Shown: positions 35,358-48,510 of the stretch, piece after piece
Layout: every line of letters begins with the position of its first letter
Numbering within the stretch: the first letter of the stretch is position 1
DNA from: Rhizophagus clarus
Taxonomy: Eukaryota; Glomeromycota; Glomeromycetes; Glomerales; Glomeraceae
Reading direction: 5' to 3'
Assembly: GCA_015698045.1 (NCBI GenBank)
Contig: BLAL01000054.1
Coordinates: forward strand, 434,001-498,000
Length of the DNA: 64,000 bases
Notes under the pieces: generated by a model
The model's input: the letters and a program-made list of their open reading frames with translations, nothing else
Database searches by the model: none
Told to the model about the DNA's origin: nothing
Translations under genes and position numbers: made by a program

Positions 35358-36609
35358 ATAACAGATAACAATCGGTTATAATACAATACGATCATCAAAA
35401 AATTTTTTTCCCATTTTTTTTTTCTTTTTTGTCGATTCCTCGCGAAATGACATCATGATATACGTATTTTCTGTGATTCATAAAGTATAATATCTCACAA
35501 GGGAAAAACATATCACAAAAAAAAAATCATGATCACAAGTCCCGATGGGTAAATGGTAAATACTTTCCATCTTTGATAATGTCGTGCTAGTGAAAATTAA
35601 TTTGATTATATAATATTAATTTATCTTTTTTTTTTAGCCGTCGGTTAAAAAAAAAAAAAAAGATTAAGGTAGATAGTAGATAAAGTGAGTTAAAAAAAAA
35701 AAAAAAAAAAAATATTATTACTTAATCTTTTTTAAAAAAACTTATATTAAAAATAAATAAACCCGCACCTCCCCCGCATCGTTTTTCTTTTTGTTTTTGT
35801 CATTCATACAAACAAAAACAAAAACCTGCATTCGTTTTAAAAAAAAAAAAATTTTTTATGCATCATATATAATTAAATATGCGTAATTATTAGTCATCAA
35901 TTATTTTTTTTTTTCTCAAGGGAAAAGAAATTTAGCAAGAAAAATTCATAGGAATGAATCCGAAATAAGCAAATATTGAATTGTAAACAGTTCTGTGGTG
36001 TTTATTATGTATAAACAAGGTGGGGTAAAAAAAAGCAAAGAAAAAACGCACAGATGTGTAGGGATTATGAAAAAATGCAAAAAAAAATACGCCAATATTG
36101 CCAATATTCTAATAAATTCGGCGTTAAAAAAAAAAAAAAAAATTATTTTATTTGTAAAGGATTTTCTTAACGGTTCCCGCTAATTATAGTAGGTACAGTA
36201 GGTACAATATTTCATTGTTCATATGATATAAATCAGTTATAGAAATAGTAAACATTATAGCTTAAAATTTTTAGGTTAGATTTGATTTTATTTCGTAATT
36301 ATCAATTAGTTCGTTTTAAGTCTCATTCAACGTATAACTATTGTTGTGTAATATTGTAAAAATGTATTGGTTAAACATATTATTGGTTTTAAAGTTTTGT
36401 TTACGTAAAACTACATTTCGGAGAAAGTCCGTAACTGACATTGATAATAACTTAAGGTTTTAATTTGTGAAATCTCTTTTTTTAGTTGTATGATATACTT
36501 TCTTCGGGTTCATTATATACAATGAATATAGGGGTGGAAGGGGAATTTTTTGATTCTTTTTTCGCTTACAAATGCGATTCATCGGCTTTGCATTTTTTTT
36601 TTTTTCCCT

Positions 36610-36646
<37 letters not shown>

Positions 36647-37190
36647 GTCATTGTGACGATAAATTTATTGTATTTTAAAGTTCATTATGGCTTGTGAATA
36701 TGCATGTAATTTAAATTATGTCACCCCCCTGGGTAACAGGAACAAGGGTATTAAAGTAAATCATTTACAAAAATGAAATATCGAATGATTTTACTCCAAA
36801 GTTCAAAGAAAGTTTGTACTATTTATTGTATGTAATACCTTATTGTATTATTTTTAACTTTTAAGAATAGAAACAATAGAGTTTTTATGGGTGGATGAAT
36901 ATAATCGAAAGTTTTTTAGAACAATGATTATTAAGTGAACCGGTTTTGGCAATAATTAAAAAAAATCAATCTTACGAAAAAAGGAAATTTATTGAATCCT
37001 GAAAATCGAAGAATACAATGAACGCGTATTCATAATCCTTATCCAATCGTATTTTTTTTTTTAAAAAAAATAAAATTATGTATTGTTATTTTTTTTATGA
37101 TTTGTATGAATGATTTGTATGAATTTTAAATTTGTAATCAATGTATGGAATTATACAGGAAAAATGATGATACATGCATGTTACATTTTA
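35358..37190. other. intergenic, homopolymer-rich
   Basis: There are A/T runs at 35,694-35,711, 36,126-36,141 and 36,595-36,645. No gene is supported. Confidence 0.45.
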
Positions 37191-37385
37191 ATAGGTAATT
37201 TTATATTTCCAGGTAATTTATAAATAATTTTACTTATATATTTTCCAGGTAATTTTATAAGTATTTTTACTTAGGTAATTTTATAAGCAATTTTACTTAT
37301 ATTTCCAAATAATTTTATAAGTAATTTTACTTATATATTTCCAGGTAATTTCCAGGTAATTTTACTTATATTCCCTATATTCCAT
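37191..37385. repeat. GGTAATTTTATAAGTAATTT tandem repeat
   Basis: Units of about 20-45 bp built from AGGTAATTTTATAAGYAATT and TTACTTATATATTTCC recur at least six times. The repeated GGTAA and TTTCCAG words mimic splice sites but no exons lie between them. Confidence 0.65.
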
Positions 37386-37991
37386 TTTATTCCATTTTAT
37401 GCTCCATGTTACATTTCTAAATTTTACTTGTACAAATTATTAATGTTAAAGAAATTTCCAGAATAACTTTTGGCTCTTAACCAATGGTATTCACAAATAT
37501 AATATCCGCTAAATTTCCGTCAATATCCACTAAACGCTAATGTTTACCAATGTTTACCAATATTACCAATATGCATTTAAATCCAAATAAATAATAACAA
37601 TATGACTAATATAATGTATCTTTCATCGGGATCGGGATTTTAATATCCTTGCGGTGTCATTTCAAGTAATAATTTCATTCCAAAAATAATGCCTCTGATC
37701 GTCCTCAACATTACATCATGGAATAATGCCCGTTTCTTTCCACGTCATAGTTGTCATACCAAATTTCTCTACGTCATACTGAACTTATATAATAATAATT
37801 CATAGTACGCATAATAAACACTTTCATGAGGAAAAAAATATATGGTGAGACGCGTTAAATTATAATGGGTGAAACAGGTTTTCCCCGCAATGTTTATTGT
37901 TTACGAGTTCTCTGTTAATAAAACACAAACAATGAAGCATGAAATATAAACTAGTTATTTCATTCGAGAATGATTTAAAAAAAAAAAAAAA

Positions 37992-38032
<41 letters not shown>

Positions 38033-39845
38033 ATGAAAGGAAAAGGGAAAGATCTTCTACAGATGCCCAGCCAACAATTTCTTTTTTCAGGGTTTATTTA
38101 TTATTTGCTTTTATTTTGTTTATTTTTTCTGTAACATTATCTGTAACTAATAATAATATCACAAGAAGTTAACTTAAAAGCAAAAGCAAAGTAGATTATT
38201 TTAATTTTACAAAAAAAAAATTTTTTTTGTTGTGTGTTAATATAATAATAAATAATAATAATTCGTAATTGTAAATGTGGCGTGTGAGACATAATTTAAT
38301 CAAACATCTTTTTTTTTTTCTTCATTATTGTTTATTATTGTTTAAAAAAAAGATTGTGGGGCTTTGCTTATCAAATTCTCTCAAACTGAAAAAAAAAGCC
38401 TGTTTTGCTACATTTTTCTTTTATCAGATTGGTTACTTTATCGTTAATATTCGGAGCTCATGATAGTACAATCGGGTCTAAAATACTTTCTTAGTCTAGG
38501 TAAAAAGTAAATAAATAAACATGTGGTTTATTTAACATATGTTAATTGATTGATAATGAATCGACTTTAAATTCCAAGAAAAGAATGCTAGTCTTTATTC
38601 TTTTTTTCTTTTTCATCGAATGATTTTGATAAAAAAAAAAAAAAAAAACAAAAAACAAAAAACAAAAACAAAAAACAAAAAGAAAAAAAAAAAATAAATA
38701 ATAGAATTTTCATTGGTCTTTGTTGGTCTTTGTTGGTCTTTGTTGTTGATTTTTTTTTTTTTTTTCTCACGTTCCAAAAATTAAAAAAAAATCTAATAGT
38801 GGAAATTTCTTAATGGGCCAATTAATTTATTTTTATAGTATTTCCCGTATTTTCCGTATGAGAATATATGAGAATCGTGAACCCTGAACATCATGATTAG
38901 ATAGATTAAGAAATTGTTATAGTTTTAATGGTTTATATGCTATATGGTTCATTATACGGTTAAACGTTTATATGGTTTAAGTGGTTTATATGAATATTTG
39001 TCTTTCAAAATTTCCTTAAAGATATGTTTATCTTTCATAATTTCCTTAAGGATATATGATTTATATGGTCCAATTGATATAATTGATATATAATTGATAA
39101 TTGATATAATTGATATGATTTTATCCCGATTTTTTATAACAATAGATCTTTTTTCATGATATTTCATGATTAATCATTGAAAAAAAAATAAATAAAAATG
39201 ATATCTCTTTTTTCTTCAAATGATCATCATGAAACAAAAAAAAAACCATAAACAATAATAATTAATCATTGATATAATTTTTCTTTATTAAGATATGATA
39301 TTCTTTGGATAAATAATCTTGGATATTTTCGGTTGAACCAATACCAAAATTTCAGAACATTTTCACCGAAACTAAATTGAAAATATTTGATTCCTTTGCC
39401 AATCAAAAAGGAGATATTCTTAATGAAAGAAAACTTTTAAGGTAAAAAAAAACTAGTATTAGTATAAGAATCATATGTAATGTTTGTTTTCCGAAAGTTA
39501 CCTTTACCTATAAAGAAGATATTCGTGTTTCAAAAAAAAAATAATTTTTTTTTTTTTTTTCGTATTAGCCACAAAACTTTGTTAAATGATATCACGATCG
39601 ACCGACATGAACCGAGTTACCTATGTAACGAACATATTCTTTATCAAAAATCAATGACAATCAAGTTTTTCTTTTTGAAAAAAAAAAAAAAACCTTATTC
39701 TTTATCTATTAAGTTAAATAAAGTTTTTTTCTTTAAAAAATATTTGAACCGTTTTCGAAAATCTCGACCAATTAATTAAATTTTTGTCCGAGTCTAAAAA
39801 GTTTAAAGTGATATTACATATTAACTATTATTATAATGATAATAA

Positions 39846-39894
<49 letters not shown>

Positions 39895-40040
39895 GTAATT
39901 AAAAAGAAAATTATGTAATTAAGAAAAAACGTATATTTTTTTACTAAAAATAGATTGATGAAAGCTTGTTAAACTTGAAACTGTAAAACCATTTTTTCAT
40001 AATCAAAATTTATTGGTTTTCAAAAATGTTAATCGACATG
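37386..40040. other. intergenic, with several simple repeats
   Basis: Notable are a T run at 37,996-38,030, (AAAAAC)n at about 38,640-38,690, three copies of the 11-mer TTTGTTGGTCT at 38,712-38,745, an ATTGATATA-rich patch at 39,070-39,120, and an (AAT)n microsatellite of about 15 units at 39,849-39,894. No gene is supported. Confidence 0.45.
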
Positions 40041-40049
40041 AAAAAAAAA

Positions 40050-40200
40050 AATTATGTAAAACCGTGGCTCGGCCATTTATCATTACCGCCACACTAATTT
40101 CGGGCGATACGATGATCAACTTAATTGTAAAGAGAATTAAGACGGGCCGGTAAATTCGGCAAGAGCCCGCCGAGAGGCTTGATTAAAAATTCAAGTTAGA
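40050..40200. other. G+C-richer island of unknown origin
   Basis: The block is abruptly richer in G and C, with many CG dinucleotides (GGGCGATACGATG, GACGGGCCGG, GCCCGCCGAGAGG). On the plus strand one frame reads CKTVARPFIITATLISGDTM, then INLIVKRIKTGR and a stop; on the minus strand FNQASRRALAEFTGPS and a stop. It also has pairing potential (CGGGC with GCCCG). It could be an old exon, an RNA gene fragment or a foreign insert; I cannot decide which. Confidence 0.35.
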
Positions 40201-41577
40201 ATTTCCGTAAGCAAGAACGATAATGGAATTTTTGAACTCGATTGTTCCAATTCCAGTATTATATTATTATTATTTGTCATTCTCGATTAAAGGATTTTCC
40301 GTGAAATCATTTTTTTCTTTCTGCTAAAAAGATTTGCAAAATGTGACACACGCTTATACGATAATATTTTTGTTTATCTTTAAGGGAAAACAATAAGTAT
40401 ATTTTGCTGCGCGTGACTCAATTCATTATTGTGCGTGACATGAGTGACATCATGACTCAGTGATATTAAATGCGCGTGAACAAATAAATAATAATGAATT
40501 TAATGAACATTAGCAAACATATCAGTGCTTTTTAATTATGTAAATTACTTAGAATAATCTTTAATAATCGGGAAACCATCGTATTACTTTCTACTTTCGG
40601 TGGATATGATACCCTTAAATTATTTAATATTTCTTTTTTTAATCTTATAAATTATAGTATTACACAAGACAAACTTAAAAATTATTCGCTATTTTTTATT
40701 GGATTTTCAATGATAAAACTTATTTTGAAATAAATTTCATTTGATTTTATACTACTTTTGGTACGCTTTTCAATTCGGTACGAAATTAATATAAATAAGG
40801 ATAAATTAGCATAGCATTTAACAACGTAGCGTGATGAATTATGGTTGTGATGAAATGTGGAAGTGATGAATATATTTTAAATACAATTCAATTGTATATT
40901 AATTAAAAATTAGATGATCTAAGGTTTATCTAAACACATGTTAACGCTAAATGAATTCAAAACAAATATATGATTAATGAACAACCTATTTTAAGAATGG
41001 ACCATATTATAAGTAGATTATCTTAAAAACTTGAAATAAGAAAAAAACTTGTTATTAATATTTTGTTTGCGAAACAAACATATCAAAACGAAATAGTTTT
41101 TTTTTTTTTTTTTTTTTTTTTTTTGCCCCGTTCCCAATTTTCTATTGTCGGATGTCGGGATATCTAAAATTATCCTGTATCTATGAAACGTAATACTTGT
41201 TATCTGTGATACATTAAAAAAAAAAAAGGGAAATTACCAAAATTATTGAAATTTTTTTTTTTACAAATATTGCACTAAAGATCAAATAAAAATACTTTGA
41301 ATAATCAATTTACATCAATAAATGATGTTCCGCATACAGGTTAATAAAATTTGGATCGATCGACTTGATCCTAAAATGATACTATGAGCTGTGATTTGCG
41401 AAAATTTTCTTTCTGACAAACTTTATTTTTGAATCGGGAAATTATAGGAAAACTGCAAAATAAGATTTATATTATTATGCTGTAATATTTAATATTTAAT
41501 GGTTTTGCATTTCATTTGACTCAGTATAACTATCTTAATATTTGTTAATCATCAACCTTTTTGTTATTGGTTCTTCT

Positions 41578-41612
<35 letters not shown>

Positions 41613-43360
41613 ACCGATCAATAGAATCAAAACAAAAACCGCAGAGAAACTTTAATAATATTGATCCTTTATGCATACCGGGAATTTATTTTTCAGATTT
41701 TAGTAATGGTTTGCCAATTTGGTGATAGTTTTACCAATTAACGAAAAGGAAAGAATGGCGTTTATTATGTCATTTTTTTTTTTTTTGTTCCAAGTTAAAT
41801 AAGTCGATTAATATAGTCATAAAGAAATTAAATTATATTTAAAATTGTCGTACTGTACGATTATAATATTTCTTGGCAATAGATTATACAAACATATTTT
41901 TGGACCCATTTTTATTGTAACAAATGCATGTACGGATATATAATGAAACAAGTTTCCTGTTGATTTGTAATGCATGCTATTCAAAACCCAAACATTTAAT
42001 TATTTACTATATATAAAATAGTTTAAAAAGAAAAAAAGAACCACTGATAAATTAGTTATTAATATCATGTATGAATTGATATTAACTTATTAAAGAAGGT
42101 ATGCGCGGAAAATATAATCCAATCAAAAACAAAATCAAAATTTTCCGGTAAATATTAAAAAATATAATAATAAGGGGGTGAGAAAAAAATGAGTAATTTT
42201 TTTTTTTTTTTTGTCATCTTAAAAAGATTACTACTATTACAATAAAATAATTATTAATACAGTAAATTTTTTAAAAGGGAAAATTATATCCTTGGAAAAT
42301 TTTTTATGCGAAAATATTGTGATTTTTAATAATTTTTTCTTTACCATTTATTACGTTTTTTTTTTTATTTTGTTTATTACATTTTCGGTTAAATCGGCCA
42401 AGAATTCAAAATAATTTTCATAAAATTTTACCGAGGAATATTCGGTTATACACCGAAAGATCATCCTTTGTTCTCTTAAAAATATTGTTTATATTACCAT
42501 TTTTTAAATTGTCGGTATTTAGGTAATTATATGGATATTCCGATTCCTAAATTTTCGCAGTAATCAAAAAAGGAATTCCATTGTTTTTTTAATCATGAAT
42601 GAGATGCTTTTAAAAGTAAGGATCATCAAAAAAAAAAGTGCGTACAAAACGAACAAAAAGAAATCCTTCTTTTAAAGAATTAAAGAATTTATTACAATAA
42701 AGAAAAAAAAAAATCTTCTTTTCTGACAATAAAAACTTTAAAGAACTCATTTAATAAAACATTATAAATTATTTGTACTGTACACCTATTCCATTGTTTA
42801 GATGAAATTAATTGCAGATTTTTTGTTTTACAAAATTCTGTCGTGACTCATAAACCATTCATTTAATTCCTTATTAATCAGATTTCTTTCTTAATCATGT
42901 CATGTTACAATTTGAATAAGGTTTCATTTAAAATGAAATTTCCTGGAATTATATACATAAAAAATACATTTTGCATACATTCTCCAATGAAAAGTAAAAT
43001 GTTCTCATGTGAATTACAAAGCATAAAATGTCCGTATATTAAACAATTAACTTAGCCAGTTATTGGGGGGTTAAAATAAAATTTTCCTTAAGGAAAACCA
43101 ATTAAAACGCATGAACTATTTTGCTATTTTTATCTTTATCCTTTTAATGTAAAGTATCATGCAAGATCGGAACATCTTTTTTATAAAACAAATAAAAAAA
43201 AATTATATATATATATATAAGTATGTATATAAATAATTTTCTCTGAGTTAGCAAATTTAATTGGTCGGGAAAAATTATATTCGGAAATGATTAAGTTGAA
43301 TGATGCCTTTCGAATCGGGTTTTCTTTAAATCATAAAAGATTTGAAAATAATAATGCCTG
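40201..43360. other. intergenic
   Basis: No gene is seen. Around 40,408-40,470 there are two TGACTCA words (bZIP/Gcn4-type sites in many fungi), with GTGAC repeats between them. Homopolymers occur at 41,098-41,124, 41,580-41,610 and 42,198-42,212. Confidence 0.4.
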
Positions 43361-44984
43361 ATTGATTGTCAATTAGTTGTCATTTTGACAGATTTTGAAA
43401 CGCGTATATTGTAGGTTTATGATCTGACATCATATCCAACGTCAAATTTAAATGAGATACTGAAATAAGAAAGTCGAAGAAAAATTATGTAAGACCTTCT
43501 ATGTAAATCATTTAAAAAAGTTATGTATCAATTTAACCTAATAGAATGAAGATTACCACTTCGGAAGTTTCAATTTTGTCAATGATCAGAAGAATTTTTG
43601 ACGATTCAAAATCGTTAAATAATCAGTGGTCATCAATATATCTGACTCAGTGATTTCAAAACAAGATATTTTTCACATAGACAAAATTCAGGAGATTTTT
43701 CATTGTATAATAATTGAGACAAAAATATAAGATTAACAGGAGATTAAATCTATCAAATTCCTGAACGACAAAACTTGTGACGTACTTTATCGGTAATAAT
43801 TTATTTTAATATAATACTCACCTAATTTATTGATGAAGAATGAGAATTCAATAATGTGACATTGTTTAATACTCGTTATCAGTTAACTATAAACCATCAT
43901 AATATTTCATCTTTAAAAATTAATCGTAAGATGTTTCTTCTATATAATAATTAGTATATTAACTAACAATCCGTCAAATTCTTGAGTAACAATACTTTAA
44001 TCAAAATTGAACATATTTCTATCTAAAATAAGTTTTCGACTAACCAAAATTCACTAGAATTTGTATTTAGTAATTAATAAATTATCTTTGCGTAATGCTT
44101 GGCTTTTTATCTTTTGAACGATCTAATTATAGGGGGGAAAAAAATAAATTATTACTGACTCGATTTTCAACATTTATTTGCAGAATCTCTATTAATATAC
44201 TTTTATTATGCAATAAGAATAATTGCCTAATCTGGTTTGAACTCAAATTTAGACGGTACGAAAAATCGAAAAATTGAGAATTTAACAACGTAATATGAAT
44301 AAATGCGTGTTCATCAGTTAGGCATAAAACGACATTGATCACCAACCCTTTATCAACATGTTAATCATCGACTCCGTAATTACATAAATTAGAAATATAA
44401 TCGTAAGATGTTTCACTTATATAATAATTGAAATAAATATGCATATGGATTTTGAATATGCATAATATGAAGATAATGAAATAGTAATTATCATTACCTT
44501 ATCGGGTTTATTATGATGTTGACGAAGCGATTATATAAATTGGTTAATTTAATAGAGTAATAACTGACGTGATGTTGTTTAATTGAATAAATGCAATTAC
44601 TTATAAATCGTCAAAACTCTAACTTTTAATCGTTAATAATATTTGACTCGGGTCTAGTATTTTCATCTTTCAAATTAGATAATTTTTATGATAATTAGAA
44701 CATCAATAACTAACGATTATTTGTTTAATCCGTCAAATTTTGAGCAAACAAAACTTATCGTATTGCAATAATACGCGACTTAAATTATTCTTATGACATT
44801 ATAAATTTTGGATTATTACCAGCTCATATTGAGCATTTATTTTCTAATCTCTATTGGTGTTATGATGATAACGAAAAAATTGGGAATTTAATAACGTGAC
44901 ATCGTTCAATTGAATAAATGCGTGCCGTGCTTATCAGTTAATCATCATTGATCACCAATCCTTAATCAAAATTATTGACTATTA

Positions 44985-45050
44985 TTGACTCCGTGACTCC
45001 GTGATTCTCAGGTCATTGTTGACTCCGTGACTCCGTGATTCTCTAGGTCA
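44985..45050. repeat. local 34-bp duplication within the array
   Basis: TTGACTCCGTGACTCCGTGA followed by TTCTC and AGGTCAT appears twice in succession (44,985 and 45,019), with an 8-base internal GACTCCGT doublet. It is nearly perfect, so it is much younger than the surrounding repeat divergence. Confidence 0.75.
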
Positions 45051-45836
45051 TAAATTAGAAATACAATCATAAGATGTTCATCTATATAAATAATATAAAT
45101 AATATAATAATTGAAATATTTAACTAACGATTTTTCGACTGAGCGAAATTTACTAGAATTTATTGTTTATTAAATAATTATTGTCCAGACCTAAATATGG
45201 TTTCAAAATTTCACAACTACAAAATAAAAAGCTAGTTCGATCAGACCATTTATTTTCACAATATACTTCATATAATCGGGTTGAACTCAAATTTAGAATG
45301 TTGTTGACGGAAAAATACCTTGAAATTATAAATGCGTGTTCATCAATTAAGCTTAAATCATCATTGATCACCATCCCCTTAGTAAAGTCTATCTCATCTT
45401 TAAATTAGGGATATAATCGTAAGATGTTTCATCTATATAATAATTGAAACTTGAAACACAAATAGATGATTAATTGACGATCATTTATCTTGTTCAATCT
45501 GTCGAATTCTTAATCAACAAACTTTTTAAGATAAATTTTAAATTGATTTTCCATTTAATTTAAACAATAACTGAAAATAATTATATTTTTGCATAATACA
45601 CAGTTTAAATTACAATATCCTTGAAATATGATAAACATCAGGTTGTTAGCTTTTATTTTATTTTCAGAATATATTTTGTCATGCATTTAGATTTATCGAC
45701 AATTACTTCATCGATAACCATTTCACCAACAAACTTTTTTTTCATCGATAAACACTGAGTGATCATCTCTCTGACAGATCGTTACATTTTCACCGGCATT
45801 TACCGTCATTTACAGACATTATAATGATAGTGAGTG

Positions 45837-46022
45837 CAGTCAACTAACTCTAAGTGCACCGCCTTGGGGCCATAGTGAAAATTTGAAAAAATGTGCATTT
45901 CTTAGAGAGGGTGTGCATTTATAGAATTTATAGAGAGAAATTTTATATAATCTTTATATACCCAGGACTGAGGACTGAGTAAGAGGGTGCATTTAGAGCG
46001 AGTGCACTTGGAGAGTTGACTG
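45837..46022. mobile_element. 186-bp MITE with CAGTCAAC ends (pogo/mariner-like)
   Basis: Ends are inverted: left CAGTCAACTAACTCTAAGTG followed by CAC, right (reverse complement) CAGTCAACTCTCCAAGTGCA. TA follows the right end; the left flank is TG, one change from TA. Ends starting CAGT and a TA target are typical of the Tc1/mariner/pogo superfamily. The interior includes duplicated GTGCATTT blocks and no coding sequence. It interrupts the repeat array. Confidence 0.65.
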
Positions 46023-47569
46023 TACTTTAATGTAATTTAATAATTATGATATATATTTTTAAATTTTTTTCTTTTTTTTTTATTACTGTATATCACATAT
46101 AAGACAATTTTTTGTATCGAAATACGTAAAATAAAAAAAATAAAAACAAAATGAAAAATAATACAAAAAAACTAGCTCACACATCTTATGCAATACGAGA
46201 CATACAGAGTTTAAATTATAACTTACTTCTAATTGGTTCCTTTTATATATTATAAATATTAATTTGAATGTTAATTCATATTATAACTGTTGGTAAAGTA
46301 ACTTTCGGTGAAATGAACCAGATAATAATAATTACCTAGTAGTTGACAAAGCATTATATAAATTTATTAAAGTAACGTGATAAAATAGACGCGTTTATCA
46401 GTTAACCATAAATCGTTATATTTGACTCAGCGATTCTTAAGTTTAATCTGAATTAGAAATATAATCGCAAGATGTTTCATTTGAAACACACTAAAATATA
46501 AGATTATCAGATGATTATTTAATTGTTTAATCTGTCAGATTCTTGAGTAAACAAAACTAAACAAATTTCCATTTAAGATAAGTTTTTTTCATATGATTTT
46601 TAAAAATTTTATAAGATTATCGTCAATTTATTGGTAGAATCTCCGTTAACATCAATTGCTTAATGAAATAACAATTACTTAATCGGTTACTTGACGCGTG
46701 TTTGATCAACGTTTAAATTGATGATATTGGCTAATCGACTGACTCGGTGATTAATATTTCATCCTCAATTGAGATATATTATTAGGATTTTTTTCACACA
46801 AATATATGATTAACTGACGATTATTTATTTGTTTGTTCAATCTGTCAAATTCTTGAACTTTAGTTGAATTTGATTCTATTCCCGTTTAAAATAGGATCTC
46901 GGCTAACCAATATGAGTAAATGACTTTTATTAATGAATTATCTTGTCATAATATTCGGCTAGAACAATTTGAGATTTGACTAACTATAAAAAATAAATTG
47001 CTGGTTCGATCATTTAATTTATTCGCAGAATCTTTATTAGTGTATAGTAAGTAAATGAATACGTGTTTATCAATCAAAAAATTTTATCAATAATTGATCG
47101 CCGACCCTGTGATTCTCAAGTTAAATAAAATCGTAAGATCTTTTCGTCTAATATTATTATTATAATTGAAACACAAATTTACAATTAACAGTCGATTATT
47201 TATTTGTTCAATCCGTCAAAATTCTTGAGCAATAAAACTTTAGATAAATTTGAACATATTTCCATTCAAGATAGGTTTTCGACCAACCAAAATTCATTAA
47301 TCATGATTATCTTGACATGATTATCCTTGAATAAATTGAAATATCACTTTAAAGTTCATAATTATAAAAAATGGATTGTTATTTTCATCAACTTGATGAC
47401 CGTTTATTTATAGATACATAAATTTCATTGTTTTGAAGTTTGCTGATAAACATATAGTTTCACGCAAAATTGAACTTCTAGGTGATTTTTCCAAATAGAA
47501 TCTAAATTGAATCTTCGTGGGATAATAATTAGAGCTCGCCGTAGAAAACTTAAAAAAACTATTTTTAAC

Positions 47570-47940
47570 ATTAAGAAATTTTCTGAAAACCATACATTTC
47601 CAGTATTATTCCCTGTTAAGCTCTGAATTAACCTGTTATTAAAGAAGGATGATGTTATGATATTAGCAAGTGCATTGATTTTTTATTTAGTGATAAAGTA
47701 CATATAGCTGATTCCTCCTCCAGAACAACCAGTCTTTCACTAACAAGTAGCAATAAAGATAGGACACCTGAAGTAAGGACTTGGAGTGGGCACCAAGCTG
47801 TCTACTAACAGTAATTCTCCTAGGGCAAACATATGATTTGCAAAGGAGTTGTACTACTTTATAAAATAAAACAAAAACTTACCTTCTTACCCGGGATGAA
47901 GCCCAACTTCTTGCTTCACATAATAAAATTAAAAAGAAGT
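47570..47940. mobile_element. fragment of a probable high-copy element
   Basis: The block is compositionally distinct, with mixed bases and few A/T runs (for example GAGTGGGCACCAAGCTGTCT, AGGGCAAACATATGATTTGC, TACCCGGGATGAAGCCCAAC). On the minus strand GGGTAAGAAG|GTAAGT at about 47,880-47,900 looks like an exon/intron junction. I recall very similar sequence near repetitive loci in Rhizophagus, but cannot verify this. No frame of useful length is present. It ends sharply in A/T-rich DNA on both sides. Confidence 0.4.
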
Positions 47941-48510
47941 AATAAAGAATTAACAATTGTTAAAGAAAATTAGTTGGTATCGATTGTTAGAAGATGTAAA
48001 CTATGGATTAACAGAAATCAACTAAAAAATTTTTGAAAAATCGAAAACGCTTTAGTAGCCACATAAACCGTAAATATGTTATGTATAATCGAAGTAAATC
48101 TTTTTAAAAGTATTTTTTATTACATACAAATTCTTTCCTAGCAAGTTGAAAAAAAAATCTTGTATATCCAAAAAGCCACATTTCTCATACTTAGTTGAAA
48201 TACATCCTTTTTCACATTTGCGCAGAATTTTCTCATGTGGAAAAAATTTTTTTTCACCTAAATTTTTACTAGCAAAAAATTTTTTTTTAAATCAGTATAA
48301 TACTAGTATAATGCTGTTAACTAAACATATAGGGTGTCCATTCTTTTATTACCGTTTTCAAATTCAAAATAGTGTGTCGCATATTATTCGAGTAGAAGCT
48401 ATTAATATTCTTTTATGGATACCTTGATACACTAAACCAACACAGTTATCGAAGCTTTGTGGACTGACATTGATGATGATACATTATATGATGAAAATGA
48501 AAATTGAATT

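Larger units (their letters stand above)
43360..47400. repeat. 4-kb array of a diverged 270-480-bp repeat, about nine copies
   Basis: The unit is marked by TCGTAAGATGTTTCATCTAT at or near 43,692 (weak), 43,926, 44,403, 44,674 (weak), 45,069, 45,419, 46,467, 46,788 and 47,132. It is followed in most copies by TATAATAATTGAAACACAAA, CAATCYGTCAAATTCTTGAG, a CAAAACTTTAATC block, GTTTTCGACTAACCAAAATT, then GGGAATTTAATAACGTGACA, TTGAATAAATGCGTGTTCAT and TTGACTCCGTGATTCTC. Copies are all in the same orientation and strongly diverged with indels. Short two-strand ORFs inside (44,095-44,345; 45,153-45,408) are by-products of the repeat. The array is interrupted between about 45,620 and 46,200 by other sequence, including a small inverted-repeat element. 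Confidence 0.75.

Noticed and set aside
37191..37385. Series of mini-exons suggested by repeated GGTAA and CAG words
   Set aside because: The words are part of a tandem repeat and the intervals do not encode protein.
40408..40470. TGACTCA pair as a functional bZIP-controlled promoter
   Set aside because: The words are present but no gene starts within several kilobases, so a regulatory role has no target here.
44095..45408. Pairs of overlapping sense/antisense ORFs of 60-75 codons
   Set aside because: They fall at equivalent positions within the repeat array and overlap each other on opposite strands, so they are by-products of the repeat unit.
43360..47400. CRISPR-like array
   Set aside because: Units are hundreds of bases long, diverged and lack short identical repeats with unique spacers; the DNA is eukaryotic.
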